From assembly GCA_017615445.1 (NCBI GenBank), contig JAGAAD010000047.1:1-9896 (forward strand): DNA of 9,896 nucleotides, in the 5' to 3' direction. The position numbers and the translations under genes are program-made. The notes beneath the pieces are model-generated. The model was not told where the DNA came from. It did not search any database and worked only from the letters and a program-made list of their open reading frames with translations. The stretch comes from Bacteroidales bacterium. Lineage in GTDB: Bacteria > Bacteroidota > Bacteroidia > Bacteroidales > UBA932. Position 1 is the first letter of the stretch. Each line of letters starts with the position of its first letter. Positions 1 to 7,135 of this stretch are shown here, one piece after another.

Positions 1-1779
1 ACTCAGGTGCTGGAAAACACGGTGCAGCGCGTGAATGGCATCCTGGACCGTGTGGTGGTGGCGGCGGACAATATGTCCTGGCTGGTTCCCAGGCATCTGG
101 ACGCCCCGGACTCCATGTTCGTCTATTCCCGCAGAATCCTCGAGAACAACCCGGACCTTAACGGCTGCTCGATAGCCTTCGAGCCTAATTACTTCAAAGA
201 CCGCGGACGCTATTTCTCCGCCTATTCCCTCCAGGAAGGAGACAAGATCGAGACCATCCAGGAAGGTAATCCTCAGTACGAGTATTTCTACATGGACTGG
301 TACCAGCTCTGCAAACTGCTGGACAAGGGCACCTGGACAGAACCTTTCGTGGACTACAACCCCGAGGGCGTGTATTCCACGGTGATGATTGCTTCGTACT
401 GCAAACCGATGAAGGATAAGGACGGGAACTACATAGGCACTTTCTCCACCGACCTTTCGCTGAACTGGCTTTCCGAGACCATCTCGGCGGTGAAGCCTTA
501 TCCCAATTCCTACAGCATAATGATAGGCCGCGGAGGCACCTATTTCGTGCATCCGGACCCGCAGAAGCAGTTCTACCAGACCATCTTCACCGAGACCATG
601 GAGACTCCCAACCCCGAGCTCTCCGCCCTCGGCCACGCAATGCTGAACGGAGAGAAGGGCATGCGCCAGATGGTGTTCGAAGGCAAAGACAGCTATGTGT
701 TCTACGAGCCGCTGGGCAACACCGGCTGGAGTATGGCCATCGTCTGCCCCGAGAGCGACATCTTCGGCGGCTACTACAGCCTGCTGCGCAGTGTGATAGC
801 GATAGTGATAGTGGGCCTGTTCCTGCTGCTGGTGATCATCAGCAACCTGATCAAGCAGGAAATGATGCCTTTGAAGACTCTCGCCCGTCAGGCTGAGACC
901 ATCGCCGCCGGACAGTTCGACAAGACCCTGCCCAACGACGGTCGCATAGACGAAATCGGGCGGCTCACGGACTCCTTCGGCAACATGCAGCACTCGCTTG
1001 TCAACTATATGGCCGAGCTGAAGGAAACCACCGCGCAGAAGGCCTCCATCGAGAACGAGCTGAAGGTGGCGAGCGACATCCAGATGAGTATGGTGCCGAG
1101 AATCTTCCCCGCCTTCCCTAACCGCAAGGACATAGACCTCTACGCCTCCATGACCCCCGCAAAGGAAGTGGGAGGAGACCTCTACGACTTCTTCGTGCAG
1201 GGCGAGCAGCTCTTCTTCTGCATAGGCGACGTCTCCGGCAAGGGAGTTCCGGCTTCGTTGTTCATGGCTATCACCCGCAACATCTTCCGCATCATCGCCC
1301 AGCAGGGCCACACTCCGGTGGAGATTGCCACCCAGCTGAACAACGTCCTCTCGAAAGACAACGAAAGGAGCATGTTCGTCACGATGTTCATCGGTATGGC
1401 GGACCTCAAGACGGGCTACCTCGACTACTGCAACTGCGGCCACAACGCCCCCATCATAGACGGCAAGTTCATGGATATCCAGAACCCCAACCAGCCTCTC
1501 GGCCTCTGGGAAGGAGATCCTTTCATCGGCGAGAGCATAGACGACATCCGCGGCAAGCAGATTCTGCTCTACACGGACGGCCTCAACGAAGCTGAGAATG
1601 CCGACAAGCAGCTCCTCGGCAACAAGAAGCTCATCGAAATGATGTCCGGCGCCACCGCGCTTAACTCCGAAGCAGTAATCACCATGCTCAAGACAGAAGT
1701 TGAAAAGCATCGCGCGGGTGCCGAACCCAACGACGACCTCACTCTGCTCTGCCTCAGAATCAAAGAAAACGAAGTATGA
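1..1779 (+). CDS. SpoIIE/PP2C-type serine phosphatase with Cache-like sensor, 5' partial
   Basis: Membrane-bound sensory protein phosphatase. The frame is open to the window edge, so the true start (and probably a first membrane helix) lies upstream; the GTG at 7 is just the first possible start codon inside. Numbering from that GTG, residues 1-255 resemble a periplasmic Cache sensor, with a typical segment near 130-158 (KDGNYIGTFSTDLSLNWL). A hydrophobic helix spans about 261-282, a HAMP-like linker about 286-335, and a SpoIIE/PP2C catalytic domain about 350-588. Metal-binding motifs of the family are intact: VGGDLYD (D391, D394), GDVSGKG (D408), YTDG (D524) and NDDLTLL (D576, D577). Known relatives (RsbU type) dephosphorylate STAS anti-anti-sigma proteins in partner switching; no STAS or anti-sigma kinase gene is visible here, so the target is unknown. 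The stop overlaps the adaptor start by 4 bases, implying co-transcription with an export system. Family call is firm; ligand and target are unknown. Confidence 0.93.
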   Translation, partial: TQVLENTVQRVNGILDRVVVAADNMSWLVPRHLDAPDSMFVYSRRILENNPDLNGCSIAFEPNYFKDRGRYFSAYSLQEGDKIETIQEGNPQYEYFYMDWYQLCKLLDKGTWTEPFVDYNPEGVYSTVMIASYCKPMKDKDGNYIGTFSTDLSLNWLSETISAVKPYPNSYSIMIGRGGTYFVHPDPQKQFYQTIFTETMETPNPELSALGHAMLNGEKGMRQMVFEGKDSYVFYEPLGNTGWSMAIVCPESDIFGGYYSLLRSVIAIVIVGLFLLLVIISNLIKQEMMPLKTLARQAETIAAGQFDKTLPNDGRIDEIGRLTDSFGNMQHSLVNYMAELKETTAQKASIENELKVASDIQMSMVPRIFPAFPNRKDIDLYASMTPAKEVGGDLYDFFVQGEQLFFCIGDVSGKGVPASLFMAITRNIFRIIAQQGHTPVEIATQLNNVLSKDNERSMFVTMFIGMADLKTGYLDYCNCGHNAPIIDGKFMDIQNPNQPLGLWEGDPFIGESIDDIRGKQILLYTDGLNEAENADKQLLGNKKLIEMMSGATALNSEAVITMLKTEVEKHRAGAEPNDDLTLLCLRIKENEV

Positions 1780-2651
1780 GAAAACAAGCTATCATAATGC
1801 TGACCGCCGCGCTGGCGCTTGTCGCCTGCGGCCCCAGGCAGAACGGCTCCGAGAACACCGCCGGCGAGCCCGTGCCCGCCCAGAAGGCCGAGCAGGAAGC
1901 CTGCGCAGTGCAGCAGGAAGCCCCCGCTAGCGCCCAGTTCTCCACTATGGGCAAGGTGGTGGCCGTCCGCAGTGCGGATCTCTCGTTCGAGACCTCTCTT
2001 CCGATCGCCCGCGTGTGCGTGCAGAACGGTCAGTCCGTGCGCCGCGGCCAGGCGCTGGTGGAACTTGACCAGTTCACGATCAGGAACGCCGTGGAGCAGC
2101 AGCGTCATCAGGTGGAACAGGCAGTTCTCCAGGTGGAGCAGGCCCGTCTGCAGATGAAGGACGTCATTATCGCCCAGGGTTACGATCCGGACAAGGCCGG
2201 TTCCGCCGTCCCCGAGTCCGTGACCCATAACGCCGATCTCAAGGCCGGCTACGCCCTCTCCCAGCGTTCGCTGGAGGCAGCGCGCACCCAGCTGGCCGCC
2301 GCCGAGCATCAGCTCGCAGAAAGCGTGCTGAGGGCTCCCTTCGACGGCGTGGTGGCAAACCTCTCCGTGCAGGCGCATCAGCTCTCGCAGGCCGGTCAGA
2401 CGGTGTGCCGTGTGATAGACACCTCCGCCCTGGCAGTGGAGTTCAGGGTGATGGAGGTGGACCTCGCGCGTTTCCCGCTGGGGACTGAGCTCACCGTGGT
2501 GCCCGTGGCCGCCAGGGGCGCCGCGTATTCGGCCAAAGTCAGCGAGATCAACCCCATCGTGGACGCCCAGGGTGCCGTGAGCATCCGAGCCAGGCTTGCA
2601 AAGGCCGGCGGGCTGTTCGAGGGCATGAACACAGAAGTTCTTTTGAAATGA
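1776..2651 (+). CDS. Periplasmic adaptor lipoprotein (HlyD/RND membrane-fusion type), short
   Basis: Adaptor subunit that would bridge an inner-membrane pump and an outer-membrane channel. The start is a lipoprotein signal peptide with a lipobox ending at C18 (LVACG). Then come a first lipoyl half-motif around 50-100 (VCVQNGQSVRRGQALVELD), two helices predicted to form the hairpin (about 100-133 and 163-184, rich in Q, E, A, L), the second lipoyl half (RAPFDGVVANL from 186), and a beta-barrel region to about 275. The protein ends at 291 residues with EGMNTEVLLK, shorter than the usual 350-400 of RND adaptors; the membrane-proximal domain appears missing or minimal. The ATG overlaps the phosphatase stop (ATGA) and its own stop overlaps the next ATG in the same way, so the three genes are probably translationally coupled. 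The substrate cannot be told. An adaptor for an ABC exporter is equally possible. Confidence 0.88.
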   Translation: MRKQAIIMLTAALALVACGPRQNGSENTAGEPVPAQKAEQEACAVQQEAPASAQFSTMGKVVAVRSADLSFETSLPIARVCVQNGQSVRRGQALVELDQFTIRNAVEQQRHQVEQAVLQVEQARLQMKDVIIAQGYDPDKAGSAVPESVTHNADLKAGYALSQRSLEAARTQLAAAEHQLAESVLRAPFDGVVANLSVQAHQLSQAGQTVCRVIDTSALAVEFRVMEVDLARFPLGTELTVVPVAARGAAYSAKVSEINPIVDAQGAVSIRARLAKAGGLFEGMNTEVLLK

Positions 2652-4147
2652 AGCTCAGGGCACTCATAATCGCTTTGGCAGGCGCGCTTGCGGCAGTCCC
2701 GGCCGCGGCCCAGGAGCCCGTGGTGCTGGATCTCGAGCAGACTGTCAGCATCGCCACCGGCAGCTCGCTGACCGCTCAGCAGTACCGCAGCGTCTATGCC
2801 GCATCCCACTTCGCCTACCTGATGTGGGACGCGTCCCGCAAGCCGCAGTTCACTCTGGAGTCCACTCCGCTCACCTACGAAAGCTACATCACCCAGCGCT
2901 ACCTGTCCGTGGAGGATGTGGATGTCTACCGTCAGCAGAGGTATCTCTACTCCCAGGCCGGCATCACCGCCACTCAGATTTTCGAGCCTCTGGGCGGAAT
3001 GTTCTACGGCTCCACGCAGCTGGGCTGGCTCCGCACCTTCGGCGACGGATCCCAGGCTCAGTTCATGACCGTGCCTCTGGCTTTGGGCTACAAGCAGGAC
3101 CTGCTGTTCTTCAACCCCCTCAAGTGGGACAGGAAGATAGAGCCTATGAAGCTCACCCAGGCGGAGAAGGAGCTTTCCTACGGAATCGAGACCGCAAGCG
3201 AGACGGCAGTGCAGAAGTTCTTCACCCTCGCTCTCGCCCAGGACCAGTATCTGATGGCGGAAGAGTATCAGGCGTCGTGCGACACGATCTATTCCATCGC
3301 CGAGCGCCGCTACCGTATCGCCAGCATCTCCAAGGCCGAGCTCAGCATCCTGGACCTGGAGCGCGTGAACGCCGCCACCACTCTGGCGAATGCGCGCATA
3401 GCCCGTCAGCGTGCAGCCGAAGACCTGGCCACATATCTCGGGCTGGACAAAGACGCCGAAATCGAGCTGGTCATCCCTTCCACTCCCCTGCTCCTGCAGG
3501 TGGATGTGGACGAGGCAGTGCAGCTCGCAAGGGAGAACAACCCGCAGTTCATAGAGAACCAGCTGGCGCTTGAGGAAGCCCTGCGCGACGCCGAGAAAGC
3601 GAGGATCGAGAAGAATCTGAATCTGGGCCTGGACATCAGCCTGGGTCTTAACCAGGTGGCCAACAAGATCTCGGCCGCCTATGCCAATCCGCTGATGCAG
3701 GACCTGGCCACAGTCACCCTGTCCGTGCCGCTGTTCGACTGGGGCAAGCGCAAGAACGCCTACGGTGCCGCGCTAATGCGCGTCTACGCCATCCAGAAGT
3801 CCTCGGAAGAGAGCGCCCGCGACACCGAGCTGGACGTCCGCCTGACGGTGCAGGAGTTCAACGAACGCCTCACGATCATGGAGACCGCCCAGCAGGCGAT
3901 GGACATCGCGGAGGACGTCTACACCCAGACTCTCCAGCGTTTCATAAAGGGCCAGGCAGACGTGTTCAACCTGTCCATGGCGCAGAGCTACTGGCAGTCC
4001 GCCCGCCAGAACAAGATCGCCAGCCTTCAGAACTACTGGCTCTCCTACTACCACCTTCGCAGACTAACCCTCTACGACTACCTTCGCAGGCAGCCGATAC
4101 GCCACGAAAAGAAAACCGTCAAGGATTCTTTAGAGGGGACTATTTAA
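2648..4147 (+). CDS. TolC-like outer membrane efflux channel
   Basis: Outer-membrane channel of a tripartite export system. A Sec signal peptide occupies residues 1-21 (cleavage expected after AAA, before QEP), and the 499-residue length fits the family. Two outer-membrane-efflux repeats of long helices and short strands are visible: the first has LLFFNPLKWDRKIEP near 155 followed by helices rich in A, E and R; the second has the family-typical VPLFDWGKRKNAY at 360-372. It begins inside the stop of the adaptor gene (ATGA overlap). The usual third partner, an inner-membrane RND, ABC or MFS pump, is not encoded downstream, because the next genes are on the other strand; it may lie upstream of the window or elsewhere. 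The 3' end overlaps the convergent def gene by 8 bases. Substrate unknown. Confidence 0.92.
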   Translation: MKLRALIIALAGALAAVPAAAQEPVVLDLEQTVSIATGSSLTAQQYRSVYAASHFAYLMWDASRKPQFTLESTPLTYESYITQRYLSVEDVDVYRQQRYLYSQAGITATQIFEPLGGMFYGSTQLGWLRTFGDGSQAQFMTVPLALGYKQDLLFFNPLKWDRKIEPMKLTQAEKELSYGIETASETAVQKFFTLALAQDQYLMAEEYQASCDTIYSIAERRYRIASISKAELSILDLERVNAATTLANARIARQRAAEDLATYLGLDKDAEIELVIPSTPLLLQVDVDEAVQLARENNPQFIENQLALEEALRDAEKARIEKNLNLGLDISLGLNQVANKISAAYANPLMQDLATVTLSVPLFDWGKRKNAYGAALMRVYAIQKSSEESARDTELDVRLTVQEFNERLTIMETAQQAMDIAEDVYTQTLQRFIKGQADVFNLSMAQSYWQSARQNKIASLQNYWLSYYHLRRLTLYDYLRRQPIRHEKKTVKDSLEGTI

Positions 4148-4694
4148 TCCGGGATTTGTAGTGAGTTGAGACCTTCCCCTTCGCGATGCCGATAAGCTTG
4201 CTCGAAAGCATCTTGCGGCGGATCGGAGGGACGAGGTCCGTGAACAGGACGCCGTCCAGATGGCTCAGCTCGTGCTGGATCATCCTTGCGCCGAATTTGT
4301 CGAAGGTCTCGGTAACTTTTTCCAGCGCTTCGTTATAGTACTCCACAGTCAAAGACTCGGGCCTGACCACGTCTGAATAGATGCCGGGGACGCTGAGGCA
4401 GCCCTCTGCGAACTCGCACTTCTTCTCGGACTCTTCGATGACGACGGGGTTGATAAGGGTGCGCTTGAAACCTTTCAGATAGGGGTAGGTCTCAGCCACT
4501 TCGTCTCCGTCCACGATAATCACTCTCCTGGACACTCCTATCTGGGGCGCGGCGAGGCCGCAGCCTTCGCTGTACTTCAGAGTGTCTTTCAAATCCTGCA
4601 CGAGGGCCGCGATGCCCTCTTTGTCCGAGAGGTCGATGGGCTCCGCCTTGCGGCGCAGCACTTCCGATCCGTAGAGGTAAATTGGTTGTATCAT
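4140..4694 (-). CDS. def: Peptide deformylase
   Basis: Removes the N-formyl group from nascent proteins in the cytoplasm, using a bound metal ion. The 184-residue product has all three family motifs: GCGLAAPQ (44-51), EGCLS (97-101, metal ligand C99) and QHELSH (metal ligands H141 and H145, catalytic E142). In many deformylases the motif reads HExDH; here the fourth position is serine, which should not remove a ligand. The start is the ATG at 4694-4692, which overlaps the ruvX stop as ATGA. The same frame stays open upstream through all of ruvX to 5114, but the family homology starts only at MIQPIYLYGS, so the extension is not adopted. The C-terminus (KVSTHYKSRIK) reads into the last 8 bases of the convergent TolC-like gene. 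It is probably transcribed with ruvX, an arrangement I recall from Bacteroidales. Confidence 0.96.
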   Translation of the reverse strand: MIQPIYLYGSEVLRRKAEPIDLSDKEGIAALVQDLKDTLKYSEGCGLAAPQIGVSRRVIIVDGDEVAETYPYLKGFKRTLINPVVIEESEKKCEFAEGCLSVPGIYSDVVRPESLTVEYYNEALEKVTETFDKFGARMIQHELSHLDGVLFTDLVPPIRRKMLSSKLIGIAKGKVSTHYKSRIK

Positions 4695-5104
4695 TTCTTC
4701 CTGTCCAAATAACTTTGGAGAATTATCGCCGCGCTGATCTTGTCCACTTCCTTTTTGTCTCTGCGGCGCGAGGCCTTCATTCCTCCGTCTATCATCGCCC
4801 TGTGCGCCAGGACTGAAGTGAAGCGTTCGTCTTCCAGCTCCACCGGAACATCCGGGAAAGCCTTCTTCAGGTTTGCGATGAAAGCCTGCACTTCCGGAGC
4901 TGTTTGGGCCGGTTCTCCGTTCAAGTTCAGCGGCCAGCCCACCACAAACAGTGTGATCCTCTCTGAGGCGGAGTATTTTACAAGATAATCTATTATCTTT
5001 GCAGACGGCAATGTCTCCAGGGCAGAAGCGAATATCTGCAGGGGATCGCTCACGGCAAGGCCGGTGCGCGCGCTCCCGTAGTCTATTCCGATTATTCTGT
5101 CCAT
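4691..5104 (-). CDS. ruvX: RuvX/YqgF-family RNase H-like nuclease (putative Holliday junction resolvase)
   Basis: Member of the YqgF/RuvX family with an RNase H fold. Proposed roles are Holliday junction resolution and 16S rRNA 5'-end maturation; which applies here cannot be told from sequence. The 137-residue length is typical. Motifs seen: IIGIDYGSARTGLAVSD at 4-20 with catalytic-type D8; FVVGWPLNLNGE at 53-64; ELEDERFTS at 89-97 with acidic residues; and the C-terminal VDKISAAIILQSYLD at 120-134 with D121. The start is the ATG at 5104-5102. A good phylum-type promoter lies immediately upstream, so close that the mRNA would have almost no leader. The stop overlaps the def start by 4 bases. 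It is divergent from the M23 peptidase gene, with 26 bases between the two start codons. Confidence 0.95.
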   Translation of the reverse strand: MDRIIGIDYGSARTGLAVSDPLQIFASALETLPSAKIIDYLVKYSASERITLFVVGWPLNLNGEPAQTAPEVQAFIANLKKAFPDVPVELEDERFTSVLAHRAMIDGGMKASRRRDKKEVDKISAAIILQSYLDRKK

Positions 5105-5111
5105 AATTGCG

Positions 5112-5143
5112 CAAATTTAATCAAAAAAGAATGGGAAGACAAA
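5112..5143 (-). promoter_or_regulatory. Bacteroidota-type promoter for ruvX-def
   Basis: On the minus strand, TTTG (5143-5140) is followed after 20 bases by TAAATTTG (5119-5112), matching the TTTG-N19..21-TAnnTTTG pattern of the phylum's primary sigma factor. Transcription would start about 3-6 bases past the -7 box, near 5109-5106, only a few bases before the ruvX ATG at 5104. The -33 box lies inside codons 4-5 of the divergent M23 peptidase gene. Motif and spacing are seen directly; activity is inferred. Confidence 0.6.
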
Positions 5144-5973
5144 ATAAGATTAAGCGCTACCGCCTCACCGTCACGAACGACGAAACGCACCAGACCGTGC
5201 ACTCGTTCCTCGTGACGAGAGTGGGTTTTCTGGTGGCCGTCATCCTCTGCCTCTGCTCGCTGATCGGAGGGATCTACGCCCTGGTGGTTTTCACCCCTCT
5301 GAGGCACACCGTGCCTGGGTATCCTGATGCCAATTTCCGCCGTCAGGCGATTCAGAACGCCATCAAGATAGACTCTCTGGAGACTGCGATGACCCGCTGG
5401 CAGATGTACTCCGAGAACCTCAGCAGGGTTCTGGCCGGAGAGCAGACTCTCATTCTGGACAGCATCGTGAAGGACAATAGCGCACGCTATCTCCAGCGCG
5501 AGAACGAGAAGTATCTGAAGACCCGCGACTCCGTGCTCAGGGCGAAGGTGAACAAGGAAGAAGCCTTCGGAGTGTCTTCCGGCGCTCAGCGCCAGCTCCC
5601 CATCGAAGGACTTCATTTCTTCACCCCGCTGAAGGGTGTGATCTCGAACGGCTACGATATGGCTTCTCACCCCGCAGTGGACATCACAGCCCCGAAGAAC
5701 AGCGTCATCAAGTCCGTCCTGGACGGCTCGGTGGTGGCTGCCGGCTGGAGCGATGAGTACGGCTACACCATCACCATCCAGCACGAAGGAGACATTCTAA
5801 CCACCTACAAACATAATAGCAAGCTCCTGAAGAAGCAGGGCGACAAAGTCTCGGCCGGCACCCCCATCGCCCAGGTGGGAAACACCGGTTCGCTGACCAC
5901 TGGCGCGCATCTGCATTTCGAGCTCTGGTACAAGGGCGAGGCGGTAGACCCCACTAAATACATCTCATTCTAA
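5131..5973 (+). CDS. M23-family (LytM) metallopeptidase, membrane anchored
   Basis: Predicted cell-wall endopeptidase or divisome-type regulator of the peptidoglycan layer. The 280-residue product has a basic cytoplasmic N-terminus (MGRQNKIKRYR), one membrane helix at about 31-54, a periplasmic helical/coiled-coil stretch at about 68-150, and an M23 domain from about 161 (FFTPLKGVISNGYD). The zinc-site residues are present: H180 and D184 (HPAVD) and H260-x-H262 (HLHFE), so it should be catalytically competent. The start is the ATG at 5131, preceded by an A-rich stretch typical of the phylum. A TTG at 5107 in the same frame would add eight residues, but it lies in the ruvX promoter and gives no recognisable family sequence. 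The stop codon TAA shares its last base with the dxr ATG. It is the first gene of the M23-dxr-rseP-DUF4837 operon. The substrate bond is not determined. Confidence 0.93.
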   Translation: MGRQNKIKRYRLTVTNDETHQTVHSFLVTRVGFLVAVILCLCSLIGGIYALVVFTPLRHTVPGYPDANFRRQAIQNAIKIDSLETAMTRWQMYSENLSRVLAGEQTLILDSIVKDNSARYLQRENEKYLKTRDSVLRAKVNKEEAFGVSSGAQRQLPIEGLHFFTPLKGVISNGYDMASHPAVDITAPKNSVIKSVLDGSVVAAGWSDEYGYTITIQHEGDILTTYKHNSKLLKKQGDKVSAGTPIAQVGNTGSLTTGAHLHFELWYKGEAVDPTKYISF

Positions 5974-7130
5974 TGGCTTCCGGCAAACGCAGAATAGCAA
6001 TCCTCGGATCGACCGGCTCGATCGGCACCCAGGCGCTGGACGTCATCAGGCGCCACCGCGACCTGTTCGAGGTGCAGCTGATCAGCGCCCGCAAGAGCAT
6101 AGATCTGCTGGAGGCCCAGGCCAGGGAGTTCGATGTGAACAATGTGGTCGTGTGCGACGACAGCCTGCACGGCGAACTTAGCCGCCGCCTGGCGGACACG
6201 GACTGCAAGGTCTTCGCCGGCACGGACAGCCTGTGCGAGCTGGTGCGCAGCGCGGATGTGGACATGGTCGTGGGCGCGATGGTGGGATTCAGCGGCCTTC
6301 GGCCCACTCTGGCGGCTCTCGAGGCCGGCAAGGTAGTGGCCCTGGCGAACAAGGAGACGCTGGTTGCCGCAGGTGCGGTGGTCACGAAAACGATGCGCGA
6401 GCACAATGCCGTGATCCTGCCCGTGGACAGCGAGCACTCCGCGATTTTCCAGTGTCTGCTGGCCGCGCAGGGGAACGAGCTCAAGCGCATCCACCTCACC
6501 GCCTCCGGCGGCCCGTTCCGCACCTGGACCCGCGAGCAGATTGAGTCTGCCACAGCCGCGCAGGCGCTCAAGCACCCGAACTGGGATATGGGCGCGAAGG
6601 TGACCATAGACTCCGCCACCATGATGAACAAGGGCTTCGAGCTGATCGAGGCCTGCTGGCTCTTCGACGTCACGCCCGACATGGTGAACGTGCTGGTGCA
6701 CCCGGAGTCCATCATCCACTCGATGGTGGAGTTCGAGGACAACGCCATAATCGCGCAGCTGGGCTGCCCGGACATGCGCGAGCCCATCGGCTTTGCCCTC
6801 TCCTTCCCTGCCAGATTGTCAGTCGGCAACAAGAAAGTTGACTTCGCGTCAATCGCCGCTTTACATTTCGAGGCGCCGGATCCCGCGCGTTTCCCGAACC
6901 TCGAGCTTGCCCGTGAGGCCTTCAAGCGCGGCGGAAACATCCCCTGCGTGCTGAACGCGGCGAACGAGGTGGCCGTGCGCGCCTACCTCGATGGCCGCAT
7001 CGGATTCTACGGCATCACGGACCTCATTCAGAATTGTCTGGACGGTGCGACTTTTGCAGCCGATCCGTCGGCCGACGACATCTTTGCGACCCACGCAGAG
7101 ACCATCCGTCGCGCTGAAGAATTGCTTTAA
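5973..7130 (+). CDS. dxr: 1-deoxy-D-xylulose 5-phosphate reductoisomerase
   Basis: Converts 1-deoxy-D-xylulose 5-phosphate to 2-C-methyl-D-erythritol 4-phosphate with NADPH, the committed step of the non-mevalonate isoprenoid pathway, in the cytoplasm. The 385-residue length is normal. Visible motifs: N-terminal NADPH-binding GSTGSIG at 12-18; ALANKETLV in the hinge region; metal and substrate residues D152 and E154 in PVDSEHSAIFQ; TASGGPF; and NKGFE at 219-223 carrying the third metal ligand (E223), followed by LIEACWLF. VHPESIIHSMVEF and the C-terminal VLNAANEVAVRAYL are also family signatures. The ATG at 5973 overlaps the preceding TAA by one base, and rseP starts 5 bases after the stop, so it is clearly in an operon. 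No departure from the family was seen. Confidence 0.98.
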   Translation: MASGKRRIAILGSTGSIGTQALDVIRRHRDLFEVQLISARKSIDLLEAQAREFDVNNVVVCDDSLHGELSRRLADTDCKVFAGTDSLCELVRSADVDMVVGAMVGFSGLRPTLAALEAGKVVALANKETLVAAGAVVTKTMREHNAVILPVDSEHSAIFQCLLAAQGNELKRIHLTASGGPFRTWTREQIESATAAQALKHPNWDMGAKVTIDSATMMNKGFELIEACWLFDVTPDMVNVLVHPESIIHSMVEFEDNAIIAQLGCPDMREPIGFALSFPARLSVGNKKVDFASIAALHFEAPDPARFPNLELAREAFKRGGNIPCVLNAANEVAVRAYLDGRIGFYGITDLIQNCLDGATFAADPSADDIFATHAETIRRAEELL

Positions 7131-7135
7131 CGCTT

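Noticed and set aside
1569..2378. 269-residue open frame on the minus strand, opposite the phosphatase end and the adaptor
   Set aside because: It is antisense to two genes with clear domains. Its composition (many H, G, L, A) is that of a complementary frame, and it has no recognisable motif.
4994..5001. TATCTTTG on the plus strand inside ruvX, a possible -7 box for the M23 operon
   Set aside because: The box is a perfect match, but no TTTG or TTG occurs at the 19-21 base spacing upstream, and it would give a leader of about 125 bases. It is kept only as a candidate, since no better plus-strand promoter was seen before 5131.
4695..5114. Long upstream extension of the def reading frame across ruvX, giving a 324-residue protein
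   Set aside because: It has no family similarity before MIQPIYLYGS and is rich in R, G and S as shadow frames in GC-rich DNA are. ruvX in the other frame has full motifs, and the ATGA junction explains the real def start.
5107..5130. TTG start adding eight residues to the M23 peptidase
   Set aside because: The bases form the ruvX promoter, and the ATG at 5131 has a typical A-rich upstream region and begins the expected basic N-terminus.
5954..6940. 328-residue open frame on the minus strand opposite dxr
   Set aside because: It is a serine- and arginine-rich shadow of dxr codons. All dxr motifs are on the plus strand.
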